This document shows positions 1 to 12,122 of a DNA stretch of 21,653 nt, piece after piece (within the stretch, counting starts at the first letter, position 1; each line of letters begins with the position of its first letter). The notes beneath the pieces are model-generated. The model did no database searches. It saw only the letters and a list, made by a program, of their open reading frames with translations, and was not told where the DNA came from. The position numbers and the translations under genes are program-made. The stretch is from Brachionus koreanus (lineage: Eukaryota; Rotifera; Eurotatoria; Ploima; Brachionidae): positions 1,813,428 through 1,835,080 of the forward strand of contig PJRA01000016.1 of the NCBI GenBank assembly GCA_016987375.1, written 5' to 3'.

Positions 1-168
1 TACTTATTGATTATTTCATTGATCTATTACTGCTTTCTTAAAAACCAAAAAGGAATTTTAAAATCTCGATTATAATCCTCCAAAACACAACCTTTATTTT
101 TAAAGCAATAGTTATCAATAGTAATTGTTTTCTTTTTAAAACAAAAAGCGTTTTGTATCAATTGGCAG
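1..168 (+). other. Probable intron sequence upstream of the first visible dystrophin exon
   Basis: This AT-rich stretch carries no recognisable coding sequence. The dystrophin reading frame stays open back to about 140, where a TAA at 137-139 closes it, so the exon must begin between 140 and about 193. Candidate acceptors are the AG at 167-168 (ggcag) and the AG at 190-191 (acaag). I use 167-168, which gives a split first codon. The stretch is therefore most simply the end of an intron, with the rest of the gene off the left edge of the window. Confidence 0.5.
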
Positions 169-3100
169 AAATATTGTTCGAAATTTACAAGACTTGAGCG
201 TAATAGAGCTATTAATCAGCGAAATAGTATCGGCTTCAAGCGAATCTATAATTGATGATCAATTAAAGCAAATATCTGCTAATAAAAATCAAAAGAGCCA
301 AAGTTATTTTGCCAAGCTCAAAAAATTGACTGGTTTTAGCATTCAATTGAACGATTTAGTGGAACAAAGTGAGTGCTTGTTTGAGAGCTGGGAGAAGACA
401 ATGCCCGAGCAAAAGGTGGACAAACAGGAGCCGGGCGATGCCAACGAGTTCATTCGATGCGTCGAAAAGCTGGTTGTTTCTTCAGAAACAGTTGAGAAAC
501 ACTTGGAAAATATTCAAAAACCTGATAAGGAATTTTACGATTTTGAAAAACAAGAGCTTAAGCTGAAGGCCATCAAGCAGACTCTCGAGTCTCTAACTGC
601 TGCACTAAAGACTTCTCTTCTTCATAAAAAACCAATTATGCTTGTATCCGGCAAGGAGATCGGAGAAAAAATTGACCAAATAATTACCAAACTGGTATCA
701 CTTCATCAATCAGTGGTAAAAAAATTCAAGGAAAAAAATGAATTGTTTATGAAAAATTCAGAAAAATGGAATCAATTTAATACAGATTTTAATACTTTGC
801 AAAAGTGGCTACAAGATTCGTCAACTAAAATAAAGGACATTACCGAGAGTCAATCGAATGATGATCAATTAAAAGACATAATCAAAGGAATAAATAATCT
901 TGCTGAGAATCGACTTGTTTTGGAAAGAATAAACCAAAATGGACAATTTATACAAATGAGATCCAACGAGACTGATTCAAAGTATTTGATCGATAAGATA
1001 AGCATTATCAATCAGGAATGGAAGTGTTTGGTTGAACTTTTAAATGAGCTTAAGAAAAAGTGCGCAAAATAAAAATTGTACTTTTGGCTAATTGTATATA
1101 TTAATTAATTTAAGATATGGCTCGAATATGGATAATGGACAAGAAGAGCAAAAAATATGTGTTGAATTGGATGATTACCGGATTAAATTAAATGATTATG
1201 AACAAAATCTAAATAAACAATTTGTTTTTAAAAACGAGCTTAGCATAGAACTAGTTATATTGGAGTTGAAAGTATTCAAAAAAATGTTTTTCTTTTTTTT
1301 ATTGTTGTAGAAAAAAATTCAAATTATTTTTACTAGGCAAAATATTGTGAACTAATGGGACATAAAAATAGTGTTGGCTCTAAATTTGACATGGATTCTC
1401 CTGATACAACAAGTCTGATTCAAAAATATGATCAAGTAATTTAAGTGTTAAATTTTTTTTGTGTTTCTTAGTTCAAATTTATTAAATATATTTAAGATAA
1501 TGATCATTTTTAAAAGTTAGAATAATTTATTTTCTTTAACGTAGCCCTTGAGGTCTCCAGTGAAGGGCTTTTGTAGCAATCCTTTTTTTCTCATATTCTT
1601 AGTATATGCTCAAGCCATTAAAGTCTTTTGTTCTTAATGCATTGACTTAATGTCTCTTAATAGCATTCGAAAATGTCTCAGGCCACTTAACCGCCAGAAT
1701 TCTCCGCAAGCTTCCAGTGCGGAAGGTGTTCAGACTTTTCCTGATTCACACATCCCCCAACATTCACTTTCATGCATCAGTGTTGCTTTTACTACAGAGT
1801 CGTACAGTTTGATATTTGTTTCTTTTCTGTAGCTGGTTGATTTCCATGCCGATTGGAGTCACTGCAAAGGCACTCTTTGCTTTCATTGATGCTGATCAAG
1901 GTATTCAGCTTAGTCACATTAATTTCGTGTCCAGTTGGTTTAGCATTGTTCCCTAAATCTAGCGTCTTCATATGCATATGTGCTTCTTTATTAGATATTA
2001 ACATCAGGTCATCTGCAAAGTCTAAGTCTTCAAGCTTCGTTGTTAATCCCCAATGTAAACCCTTCGCACTGACAGCTGTTTCCTTCATGATACTAGTCTA
2101 AGTCTTCAATCAGTATAAGTAATATTTTCGGAGAAATATCGCACCCTTGCCTGACTCTTACACTATGAAGCTCTCATATTGTCCTTTTCCAGAATCACGC
2201 AAGACTCGAATTTCTCGTAGTAGAGTTTTATCAAGTTTACTATATGTTATCTTAATATGGCCCACAAGGCTTCTCTGTATATGCTATCAAAGATTTTTTT
2301 TTTTTCTAAGTCAATCAAGTTAAGATACAAGGGGCAATTAAAATAAACTACATGGTACTAAATGTAATTTTTTTTATTGAGGATTAAAAGAACATCTTTT
2401 AAAATAAATTTTTAAATAAAAAAAATCTATTTGAAAAAAAATATAACTAAAATCGTTTATCATTATTAACAGATGATGATTAATGATGGGTATTAGTTTT
2501 TAGTAAATATCATAATAAGATAAGCAGTATGGTTACCAGAATAAGTAGATTTTTATTTTTTAAAAAGTTTATCATTAATTAAATGAAAATAGCAAATAAA
2601 TTCAATAAAAGAGCTCTTACCGGTTTAGACTACACAAAAAGCATATGGAGATTGAAAAAGAAATCATGGTTAATTTTTGATTAATTAAAATCATACAAAA
2701 TTTTTTTGCTCTAAAAATCTGATTTAAACAAAATATTTATCCTAGAAATAAAACCTGACTTTATTTTAAATTTATTAGAAATATATGCGTGATTTAATTT
2801 GAAAAAAATTGTCAAGCATGTTAAGTTGACTTAATTGATTAATTATTAAATGAATGAAAATTTTTTTTTATTTAAGATTATTGAAAAATACGACATGAAG
2901 AGAGAGGAAATTGAGCGTTTTTATAAAAAATTTAGACAAATAAAACAAAATATTAACGAATTAACAACTTGGATGATTAGCAATAAATCGAATGGCTTCT
3001 TTTTAACTGAGGTTTTATTTCTTTTTCAATATTTGAAATAAAATTTCTTAATATTTAAAATTACTCAGCTATCAGAAGAAGAGATTAAAGTTAAAATTGA

Positions 3101-6100
3101 TAAATATGACAAAATAAAGAGTAATTTCAGCGACTTGAAACAAAGCATTGGACAAAAGTTTAAAATAGATGAAAACATGTACAAAATTATTGATGATTTG
3201 GACAAAATATGGAAATGTGTTGACTTGAACAAAATTTTGGCCGATAAAAAGAATATTTCCGATGGTCAAACAGAGACCAAAATCGAACAAGAAAATTTAA
3301 ATGTGTCCGTTCAAAATCAGGACATTTCTGACAATGAATTTAGTGTGATAAACTTTAAAGACAACAAAACATCGGTTTCAAAATTGCCACTAAAAGAAGA
3401 CCAACCTAATGACGCTACCAAATTGAATAGTCAAGAAGAAGAACTTTACACTGAACTTTTCGACTGGCTTCTTTGGATTAACCATAATCTTAGCACTCAA
3501 ATAATCACTGTTGGTGATTTGGATGAAACTCACCTATCAATAAACAAATTTAATGTAAAATAAAATTTTCTTTTACTTGAAAAAAATTTATTTTTGATTT
3601 TTATTTAGAGCATCATTGATGAAATAGGCAATAAAGAGGAAAAGTTAAATTCTTTGCTACAATCGGAGTCAATTGAAATGAAAAATAAAGGTAAATAAAA
3701 TATTTTAAGAATTAAAAATAAAAATATTTTTTGCGTTGTTCTAAGTTGCTACTTTGGCCGATGAATGGAATAATAGCAAATCTCAAGTAATTGAGTATAG
3801 GAATAAATTGGAGAATATTTTGACTGAGAGTCAATTAATTGACGATATTTTTGAGAATTTCTCCAAGAATTTTGTGAATTTGGAAAACAAAGTTCTCAAG
3901 CAATGCGACATTAGCTTTGGTGAAAGCACTTTACAAAGACAAAAAATTGACCACAAGAGCATTACAATTGATTTTGAAATATTGACTAAATTGTACGACA
4001 ATTTAAAGGAAAAGTATGAGTCCATAATGCAAAAGTTTGCTTCGGAAGATTTGAGCAAAATTGAAATAAAATTTAGTCGCATTGAATCCCGATTCAAGGA
4101 CATCAGTGACAGGTTAAATTTGAATCAAATTATTTTTATTTAGATAAATTTTTTTTTTTTAGATTGAAGCATAGAGCTGAAAATTTAGACCAAACTGGTA
4201 AAATAGTGTTCGAATTCGAGCATAATTTAGAAGAATTTTTGAAATGGTTGGAAAAAACTGAAAAAGATATGAACTACTTAGAAGATTATCTTTACCAATC
4301 TGACGATTCAAATTTAGCTTTGAATGAAATAAGTCAGGTATTTATCATTTTTAAATTTCCAAATTTTAAAAAGCCTAATCAGATTTTTTTTTTTTTGTTT
4401 TGTTCTGATGGCTGAATTATAAGCTTTTAGCAAACAAAAAATAAATTTATTAATTATTAATAAACGACTCTTTTGTTAATTATTTTTTTTCTCTATTCAA
4501 TAACTAACTAAATTTAATTATTAGAATTTTTTATGATAAAGAAAATTTAATTCAAGATCAATTTTTTTGTATAATTATGTCACTAAAATAGTAAAATTTT
4601 GAAGAGAAAAAAAAATATTTTTTTTTAAGAGTGTATTTTAGCTCTCAATAAATAACACTTAAGAGAGAAATCAAAAATAAAATTGCTACTAAGCTTTTCC
4701 CACAAATTTTCACACTTAATCTGAACTAATTTAGGAGCTGCAAAGAGACATAGAAAGAAATAGCGTGACATTCTCAAGCCTTGGGCAAAATTCACGAAAA
4801 ATATTGGACTCATTGAAACATGACGAGCACAAGAAAGCCTTGGAAAATAAGCTTAATGAGATAAATCAAAAATGGGAGTCATTAATTACTAAATCGATGG
4901 AAATAAAGTCTAAACTCGAAACTAATAGCTCAGCCGAATGCGAAACAATTTTACAATCACTTGATGATCTTAAAGATTGGTGCAATCAAAAAATAAACGA
5001 GATAGACACCATGAGACTTAAACTTCAGCCAGAGCCAAATCTAATTTTAAAGCTTATTGAGGAAATAAATGTAATTAACACTAAAAATTAATAAATTTTT
5101 ATTTTATATTTGTTTGTAAGGTTTTCCGATCAAATTTAGAATTTAAAAAATCTGTTGTTGAAAATGCACTCAATACGGCTAGATCTTATTTAAATGTTAA
5201 ATCATATGGCGAATATTTGAATGAATCGGATAGTTCTGATTTAGAATTTAATCAAAACAGTCCTTCTAGCTTTATTACAATGAATAAAAAAGTGGCCTTT
5301 TTGGAAAAAAAATGGCAAAATTTGAACAAAGATTTTGTCAATTATGAGCAAAAAGTGCACAGTTTTTACCAAAATTTGCTCCTATTGAACAAATCATTCA
5401 TAAATGTTAATCAAAAATTGCAAGAAAATGAGACAATATTGGAAAGTTTAAGCTCAAATTTGGACCATAATGAAATATCGGACGAAAATCAATTGAGTGA
5501 AAATTTGGAAAAAGTTAAAATATTTCAATTATCAGCCACATCTCTGCAACCTATAATCGAAGATATGAACAAAAATTTTGCCAATTTGTCCCAGGACATT
5601 CAATATTTTAGCCAAACAGTGGATCTAAATGTTGAATCAATACATCATATACAAAACAAATACGATGATCTAAATCTCAGATGGACCAGTTTGCAACAAC
5701 ACATTCAGGAGATGTTTTTAAATTTGTACAGCTTGGCCGAAACGCCCGAGTCAAACATTTTCTTTAAATTATCAGCAAGTGTTCAACCACCTTGGCAGCG
5801 ATCAATATCCAAAAATAAGATACCATACTATATAAAGTAAAACAATAAAATTTTCATTTTTAAAAAGAATAAAAAAAATTTTTTTTTTTCTCCAGTCATT
5901 CAACAGAAATAACAACTTGGGATCATCCAAAAATAATTGAATTGTACAATTCTTTTGCTAATTTTAATGATATTCGCTTTAGTGCTTATCGAACCGCTAT
6001 GAAATTAAGAAGTCTACAAAAAAGACTATGGCGTAATTTTTTATTTTTTTCTACTAAAAAATTTAATTTTGTTTTAAATTTATTTTGATTTTTCTAGTTG

Positions 6101-8857
6101 ATTATGTTGAGCTAAGTAATGCATTGGCGATTTTTGACAATCTCGGACAAAAAATACTAAATGACAAAAGCTTGGATTCAAATCAAATAGTTCACTGTCT
6201 TAATCAGATATTTCAGTCTTCACTTAGAACAAACGAATCTCAAATGATTGATGTTGTTCTTGCTGTAGACATGACTCTTAACTGGTTGCTTAGTGTTTAT
6301 GATCCGTTAGATAACCTATAATAATAATAATTAAAAATTAAAAAAATTTATTTATTTTTGTTTAGGTCTAGATGTGGTCAAATTAAGAGCATATCTCTTA
6401 AAACAGCCCTCATTCTTCTGTCAAACGGTTCTTTGGAAGACAAATATATTTGTAAGCACTTGAACAAAATAAAATGTCGGAAAAAATTAATTTTTGTAAA
6501 AATTTTTAGACTTATTCAATTTGATGGCTGATGAAAAAGGTGCTTGTAGTGACAAAAAATTGGGTGCATTGCTATACGAAATGATAATGATACCAAAACA
6601 GCTAGGTGAAGTGGCAGCTTTTGGAGGCTCCAATGTGGATCCTTCAGTAAAAAGCTGCTTTGAATATGTAATTAGATAAAATTTTTTGGCAAAAATTTTT
6701 TTTATTTTTAAATTGTTTATTTAAAGACAAAAGCAACAGAATTTATAGTTTTAGAGCAATTTTTAAATTGGGTAAAACTGGAGCCGCAATCTATTGTCTG
6801 GCTGCCTGTATTGCATAGGCTATCTGTGGCCGAGTCAGCTCGACACGAAGCCAAATGCTCAATTTGCAAAGAGTATCCAATTACTGGTTTCAGATATCGA
6901 TCACTTAAGCATTTTAATTTTGACATTTGTCAAAATTGCTTTTTCTCGGGCCGAAAAGTCAAAGGTAACCTAAATAGAAAATAATTTGGTTTGATTTTTT
7001 CTGTTTGAAATACTAAATGTATCTATTGTTCAAATAACATTGAAAAAGTGCAATATTTCAATTTTTTTTTCTTATGCTCTCCTTGTAGAGCATAGGGTCA
7101 TTAATTTTGATTTCCACTCAAGTCGATCTTTTGCCTTAACACTTGCGTCACCTCATGTCATTCCCATTTCACGATTGTTGCCCTCCAAGTCATTGCTGGT
7201 CTTTCTATCTTTCGCCTGCAATGGACACCGTACACTTATGATTTTGATAGACATTCTATTCACAGTTCTGCTTATTCAAATTAATCAAAAAAAAAACATT
7301 AAATTTTTATTGATTACTAAAATAAATTAATATAATTATAATCTTTTAAAAAGTAAAATAGATGATAACAGTTATATTTATTTATTCAATGTTATTTCAA
7401 TAGTAAATACATTTTGAAATTCAAACACAAAAAATTAAGTCATTTAGAAATTTAAAAAAAAAAAAAAATTTTTTTTTTCAGGATTCAAATTTGATCATCC
7501 ACTACTTGAATATTATTCACCGGTAATTTTTGAAAATTTTTTCTTGTTGTAAAAATATTTAAATATTTTTGTCAAGACCTCATCAAGCGATGACATTAAA
7601 GACTTTTTTAAAATATTTAAAAATAAATTTAAACCGAAACGAGGTAGAAGATCGAGCAAACTCGGCTATCTGCCTGTGCAGTCTTTGCTCGAAGGAGAAC
7701 AATCTTTAAAGTAAGATTTTAATAAAATTTCTTCTCTAATTTAAAATTTAATCAAGCAATGATTCTCCAAAAATTGACCTTAAGGAGAAAATAGTTAATA
7801 GAAAAGAGTTAAAGATAAATATTGATGAAAATACGGCTAAAAGTAATCAGCAAGAGATTATGTCATCAGTTGATGAAATAAAAAATGATAACTCTGAACC
7901 CAATCAAGATAGGCCTAAACAAAAATTAAAAATTTCTTTAGACAATGACAAAAAGTAAATAATTTAAAAAATCGTATTTATATCAAAAGACACTTACTTT
8001 TATATTGTTTAGTCAAGATGAACATGCTCTTATTGCCAAAATATGCAGTACCCTTTACAATGAAACAATTAAAAACAACGAAAAAATAACAATTGAAGTA
8101 AATATTTTTGTTTTTTAAGAAAATTTTGTTTCTATTTTTTAAATCAAAGGAAACATATCAACAAATGGAGCTTGAGAACATGATTAAGGACTTAGAAGAG
8201 GAAAATATGATTTTGATAGACGAATACAACAAGCTAAAGGATCAACTAAAATCTCAAGTTAAAGAGGAAACAGAGCCCATCTCGAATATGGAGAGAAGTT
8301 TTTATATGAAATCAATGTCGAATTTGCAAACAAATAGTAGTCCCAAAGACACATATGACTCTGTATCTAGATACAGAGCACACAACACAAATTTACTCAA
8401 TAGAAGAACATTCAGTCATTATACTGAGTTCAATGACTTTTTGAACATGACATGTGATTATAGCCGAGATAATCTAAGTATGGAAAAGGAGGTATTTTTG
8501 GATTCCAATATGATCAGACAACAAGACTGTAAATTGGAGGCTAGAATGAAAATACTTGAGAATCACAATCGATTGTTAGATGCTCAACTGAAAAATTTAA
8601 AAAATTTGCTAGTTAGATCAAGACTAAAAAAAAGTCACTACCAAAGTATTGAGGCTAATGTGGACAGATCGTACATGACTCCAACTAGAAATAGAAATTC
8701 GCTCAAAGAAACAAGATTTGAATCGATTAGAAAATCGACAAATAGAACATCGGTTAACAATATAAGCACTTTGTTTCTCAATGTAGAAGACATTACCAAA
8801 GCAATAAATAACCTGAACAATCTGGTCAATGCAATGGCTATTTTGGACAATAATTAA
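169..8857 (+). CDS. DMD: Dystrophin/utrophin-family protein, 3' part of gene (5' end outside window), 20 exons
   Basis: Dystrophin links the actin cytoskeleton to the dystroglycan complex at the muscle membrane. Exons, with phases checked across every junction: 169-1059, 1115-1271, 1337-1435, 2877-3011, 3069-3554, 3609-3690, 3746-4112, 4163-4337, 4735-5070, 5121-5836, 5896-6032, 6098-6305, 6366-6451, 6510-6667, 6727-6964, 7482-7522, 7577-7710, 7757-7954, 8013-8097, 8150-8857. They give about 1811 visible residues. Residues 1-1130 are diverged spectrin-like helices with recurring Trp motifs ([24 protein letters not shown]). A WW domain spans about 1131-1161 (PPWQRS...TTWDHP, two Trp 22 apart), and the EF-hand region about 1162-1365 ([11 protein letters not shown] is diagnostic). 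The ZZ finger is about 1388-1430 (CSIC at 1388, CQNC at 1412). C-terminal coiled coils are at about 1583-1612 (DLEEEN) and 1705-1732 ([12 protein letters not shown]), the dystrobrevin-binding helices. The first donor (gtgcgc at 1060) is weak but fits the phase. CH domains are not in the window. Family identity is certain; exact exon ends are predictions. Confidence 0.95.
1436..2876 (+). other. Large dystrophin intron (1441 bp) hosting a LINE relic
   Basis: The flanking exons join in phase 0 (KYDQ before, IIEKYD after), with donor gtaatt at 1436 and acceptor tttaag at 2871-2876. The intron is more than twenty times the typical intron of this gene (46-65 bp). About 800 bp of the excess is the antisense LINE remnant at 1540-2336. 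The remaining 2337-2876 is AT-rich sequence in which I recognise nothing. Confidence 0.8.
1540..2336 (-). mobile_element. Degenerate RTE-like LINE reverse transcriptase fragment, antisense in dystrophin intron
   Basis: Reading the minus strand from 2336 downward, RT core motifs appear in the expected order across several frames: motif A ([10 protein letters not shown], then [13 protein letters not shown] after an A-run), motif B ([18 protein letters not shown], about 2150-2095), and the catalytic FADD motif ([14 protein letters not shown], about 2040-2000). A SECW segment follows at about 1770, then WLEHILRI at about 1615-1592 and [14 protein letters not shown] at about 1582-1541. This order matches RTE-type non-LTR retrotransposons. 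Stops and frameshifts are numerous, so it is a dead copy. It lacks the endonuclease 5' end and stops just before the usual C-terminal TWRR segment. The GC-richer composition stands out from the surrounding intron. Clade assignment is by recall of family motifs. Confidence 0.85.
4338..4734 (+). other. 397-bp dystrophin intron, no recognisable content
   Basis: The flanking exons end in NEISQ and resume with ELQRDIERN, in phase 0, using donor gtattt at 4338 and acceptor tttag ending at 4734. The intron is unusually long for this gene but consists of A/T runs. No transposon motif, alternative exon or RNA gene was recognised in it. Confidence 0.7.
6965..7481 (+). other. 517-bp dystrophin intron inside the ZZ-domain coding region
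   Basis: The donor gtaacc at 6965 follows GRKVKG and the acceptor ttttcag ends at 7481, before the exon encoding GFKFDHP. The split glycine codon (G/GA) is restored by the join. The intron carries a short antisense LINE 3' end at 7066-7275; the remainder is AT-rich and featureless. Confidence 0.8.
7066..7275 (-). mobile_element. 5'-truncated LINE C-terminal fragment (RTE-like), antisense in dystrophin intron
   Basis: On the minus strand, frames read [33 protein letters not shown] and then, after a one-base shift, [18 protein letters not shown] followed by TLCSTRRA and a TAA. This is the well-known C-terminal block of RTE-type LINE polyproteins (TWRR...W...A.DR..WR..V.ALC). The stop is followed directly by an A-run (about 7068-7060), as expected for a retroposed 3' end with a very short 3' UTR. 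At least one frameshift and one in-frame TGA (where Trp is usual) mark it as dead. It is GC-richer than the intron around it. Like the copy at 1540-2336, it is antisense to dystrophin. Confidence 0.8.
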
Positions 8858-11800
8858 TTTTATTTATTTAATTTTTTTTATTAGTTTGTTGTGAGTGAGT
8901 TTATTTTGATCGATTTTTTAGAAGGTGCTATTTCTGTTTTGTTTTGCTTTATTTACTTTTTTTTCTAAAGGAATAATAAAAAAAAAAAAAATTTTAAAAA
9001 ATTTTATTTATCTTTTGGCTTAGCAATTTTATAATATAATTTAAAACATCCGAAAATCCTTTAGCTTAATACAAATAGGTCAAAAATTTAATCTTACCAT
9101 ATAGAAAAAATATCATTTTATTAAAGATATGTTTTTTTATTATTTTAATTAAAATTTATTTGTTTTCTTTTTATTTTTTATTTAAATCTTGAAAAAAAAA
9201 TTTAACTAAATAAATTACTATCAAAATTTAATCTCTTATCCGAGTGTAATAAACAATTTTGTTACTTTTTAAGATATACAAATAATTTTTTCAAACAACA
9301 TCTAAATAACAGATTTTTGAGATTGATAAAAAATATACCAATTTGTTTCTACGTAAGTGGTATCTATCTAGAATATCAACAAAAAAATTTTTTTTTTTAA
9401 GTAGGTGTCTTCGTGGGCAATAGGTTTAATACTTCCAAAAAAAAAAATCAACGATTTTAATCGCTGATACTTTAAATAAAAAAAAAGCTCAAGTAATTCT
9501 CAAGATTTACGTCAATAAAATAATTTAAAATTACAGCATTTATTTTATTTTAAAATTTTATTTTTTTTAAATGAAAAAAAAAGTGCTTAAATTAGAAATC
9601 TCGGATTATTCGATAAGAATTTTAACATTTAAAATGTTTTGTGTATAGACTTTTAAAATAAATCATAATATTCAAGCTCAATTAGCCTTTAAATTGACAT
9701 TTGAAATTAATAGGTTCAAAAAGCTGTTAAGCTAATAAATAAATCTATTTCTATCGTATTCTCAAAAGTTCGAGATAATGAAATTTTTTCTCCTCTTTTT
9801 ATTTTAATTAAATCCATATTGAATAGAGTGATTGATGGATTTTTTTATTATATTTGATTGCTGAACATTTAGAGGATATTTAAATTTTTAGAGATTATTT
9901 TTTTTAGAATTTTAGCACTTTTCCTTATTCAATTTGAATTTAGCTGGAAGGTTTTAAGACCCTCTGGGTTTTTCAAAAACATTTTTCTTTAGAAAAAAAA
10001 ATTAATGATTAAGAGCATCAATCAATTTTTTTCGAAGCATAAATTGAGATAATCTTTGAACAGTTGGAATTTTTAATCATTTCAGATTTTGCTCTTTTCA
10101 TCATTATATCAAACAATACATTTTTTCCACCAGGTTTAGATAAGACCAGAATTATATTTTGAAAATAAATTGATATACTTTGTTCAAGTTTAATCGAATT
10201 AATGACGCCAAAAGCTCAGTTTTTTGTTTAAGAAATAAGAAAAAACAAATATAATAAATTTTAACTAGTTTATAATTTATTTAAGAGTAAATAAAATAGA
10301 CTAAATGTGTAAGAACTTCCTGAAATTTATGATACCAACCTTTTATTTTGATTATATTTTTTGTTTTAAAACAATGTATCTCTAATAACTTAAAATTTAT
10401 GATTAAGCAATAAATACATTTACATTATTTAAATTATTCTCATATTTATAGCTTCTAGATATTAGAAATTTGCTTGATGAACTTCCTTCTGTTAGCTTTG
10501 TTTTTTTTTAAGTATCTAAAAAACAAAATTTGTTTAAATTATCATTTTCAAGGACTTATAAGTATTGATTTTGAGAATGAATCATCATCTATATTCATAG
10601 ATAATTATTTCAACTTTTTTTTTTTTAGATATTTTGCATTTTATGAGCAATCTAGCATAAATTTTATTATAATAAATTAAAAATTTTTATTCTCTTTTCA
10701 AACAGGTGATTAGCTCTGCTACGTATCTTGGATTCTTGTTTTCTAATAATATTTTTTTCAGATTTAGTTTGCTAAATTTGATAAAACTTTGCTATCTCAA
10801 AATTTCAAAATCATATTTCAAATTGCGTTTTATAATTTGCTTCCTACATACACCATTTATACAAGTAAATACCCAATTTGAATGATTTTGACTCGGATTT
10901 GCGTCACTTAATAAAAAGCATGTGCCTCTAATCTAGCACAGTTTCAAGAGATTTGTAATGTATCGATAAAAGTTGTGCTAGCACTCTTTCTCTTAGACAA
11001 TTTCCCAGGTAAAATAGAAAATCAAATAAGCAAAATTTTATCGAAATTTTTTGTTTTTTAATAAAGCCTTAGTAATTTTATTAAAATATAATTAGATAAA
11101 ATTATTGATTTAGATGTGTCTAGAATAAAAAATTTCAGCTTAATTAAATCAATTTAATAGCCTAAAACGTCAGGCAACTTTTTGAGGAAATTTCAAGCAA
11201 AATTCAAAAGTCGGTTTATTTTTGATATTTAAGTTTTTTGAACAATTAATAGGAATTATATTAATCTTAACATTTTAGCAAATAAATTGAGTTCTAATTC
11301 CAGCAAATAAATTGACTTAGGCACATTTTTCAATAACCAAATATAAGCCTTATATGCTAATATGTTTAAAATTTTCTTCGTTTAAGGTAAGCTAAGTCTC
11401 TTTAGACTAAGCTAATTAAACCAATTTTTCCAGCTTTAACAAGCAGACAAAATTTATATAAAATCTATTTGATGCATCAAATGTTTTTTAATTTTTTTTT
11501 TCTTTTAAATTAAAAATCTTTAATTTATTTATTTGAACATAAAATTTGCAAATTCAGTTTTAAACTGAAGAATTTTTGCCAAAAATGTTTGTTTCTATTT
11601 AACTAAGAGGAAACATTTGGTAATTAGTTTTTCATCTAAATATCAAATGGAATTATTTTCTACATTCTGATAAAAAATCAATTAGCTTAAACGAGAAAGT
11701 CTAAGGTTTTTTTACTAGATCGTTTTTTTTTCGAACTATCAAAATATTTTTGTTGAAATAGACTAAGATTTGTTTATTGACTTGAATAAATAGTATAAAT

Positions 11801-12122
11801 TCATGAGGTTTTTTTGGATTGTGAATGAGATAAAGAAAGCAATGGGATTAATTTGATAAAATAAAAATTTTATATTCAAATGTCACTGTGAGACTCAATC
11901 AGCCAAATTAAAATTTAACAAGAAAACAAAAATTTGATTCAAATAATAAATGAACACATAAATTGTCATTTAATTTAAGCTAACTTTAACTAATAAATTT
12001 GATTATCATAAAAATATCTAATCCATGATTGATAATTAAATGCTAAATTTATTATGTAATTTTATTTAAATTTAGAAACGTGAAATAAAAAAAATAAAAT
12101 AAATGCATTCTTAAACTTTAGT
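8858..12122. other. Gene-free AT-rich intergenic region between dystrophin and the ORP gene
   Basis: About 3.3 kb of extremely AT-rich sequence with abundant homopolymer runs. Short open frames here (for example 10474-10680) are dominated by F, N, I and L codons and look like chance. It should contain the dystrophin 3' UTR and the promoter and possible 5' UTR exons of the downstream gene, but I cannot place a promoter. Minor repeats are an 8-bp inverted pair at 10933-10940 and 10974-10981, and a direct repeat of agcaaataaattga near 11277 and 11303. Confidence 0.7.
8975..8980 (+). promoter_or_regulatory. Candidate polyadenylation signal AATAAA for dystrophin
   Basis: A canonical AATAAA lies 118 bp after the TAA at 8855-8857 and is followed by a long A-run. 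In such AT-rich DNA this hexamer occurs by chance, so the assignment rests on position only. Confidence 0.35.

Noticed and set aside
1853..2101. An 82-codon plus-strand open frame in the dystrophin intron
   Set aside because: It lies opposite the FADD-containing LINE frame on the minus strand, which explains the openness and higher GC.
4370..4410. Small hairpin-like pair (ATCAGA...TCTGAT) in the 397-bp intron
   Set aside because: Six base pairs around a T-run is at chance level.
1540..7275. One LINE split into two halves by later events within dystrophin
   Set aside because: On the minus strand the C-terminal piece precedes the RT piece, and the two overlap slightly around the HWRP region, so a simple split is not possible.
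7040..7330. A 96-codon plus-strand open frame inside the dystrophin intron
   Set aside because: It is the shadow of an antisense LINE C-terminal fragment; the minus strand gives the recognisable TWRA...ALC-like block.
10474..10680. A 68-codon open frame in the intergenic region
   Set aside because: It is composed of F, I, N, L and S codons from A/T runs, with no motif and no coding-like composition.
10933..10981. An inverted repeat (CTAGCACA/TGTGCTAG) as a possible structured RNA
   Set aside because: The 8-bp stem with a loop of more than 30 bases in AT-rich DNA is too weak to support an RNA gene.
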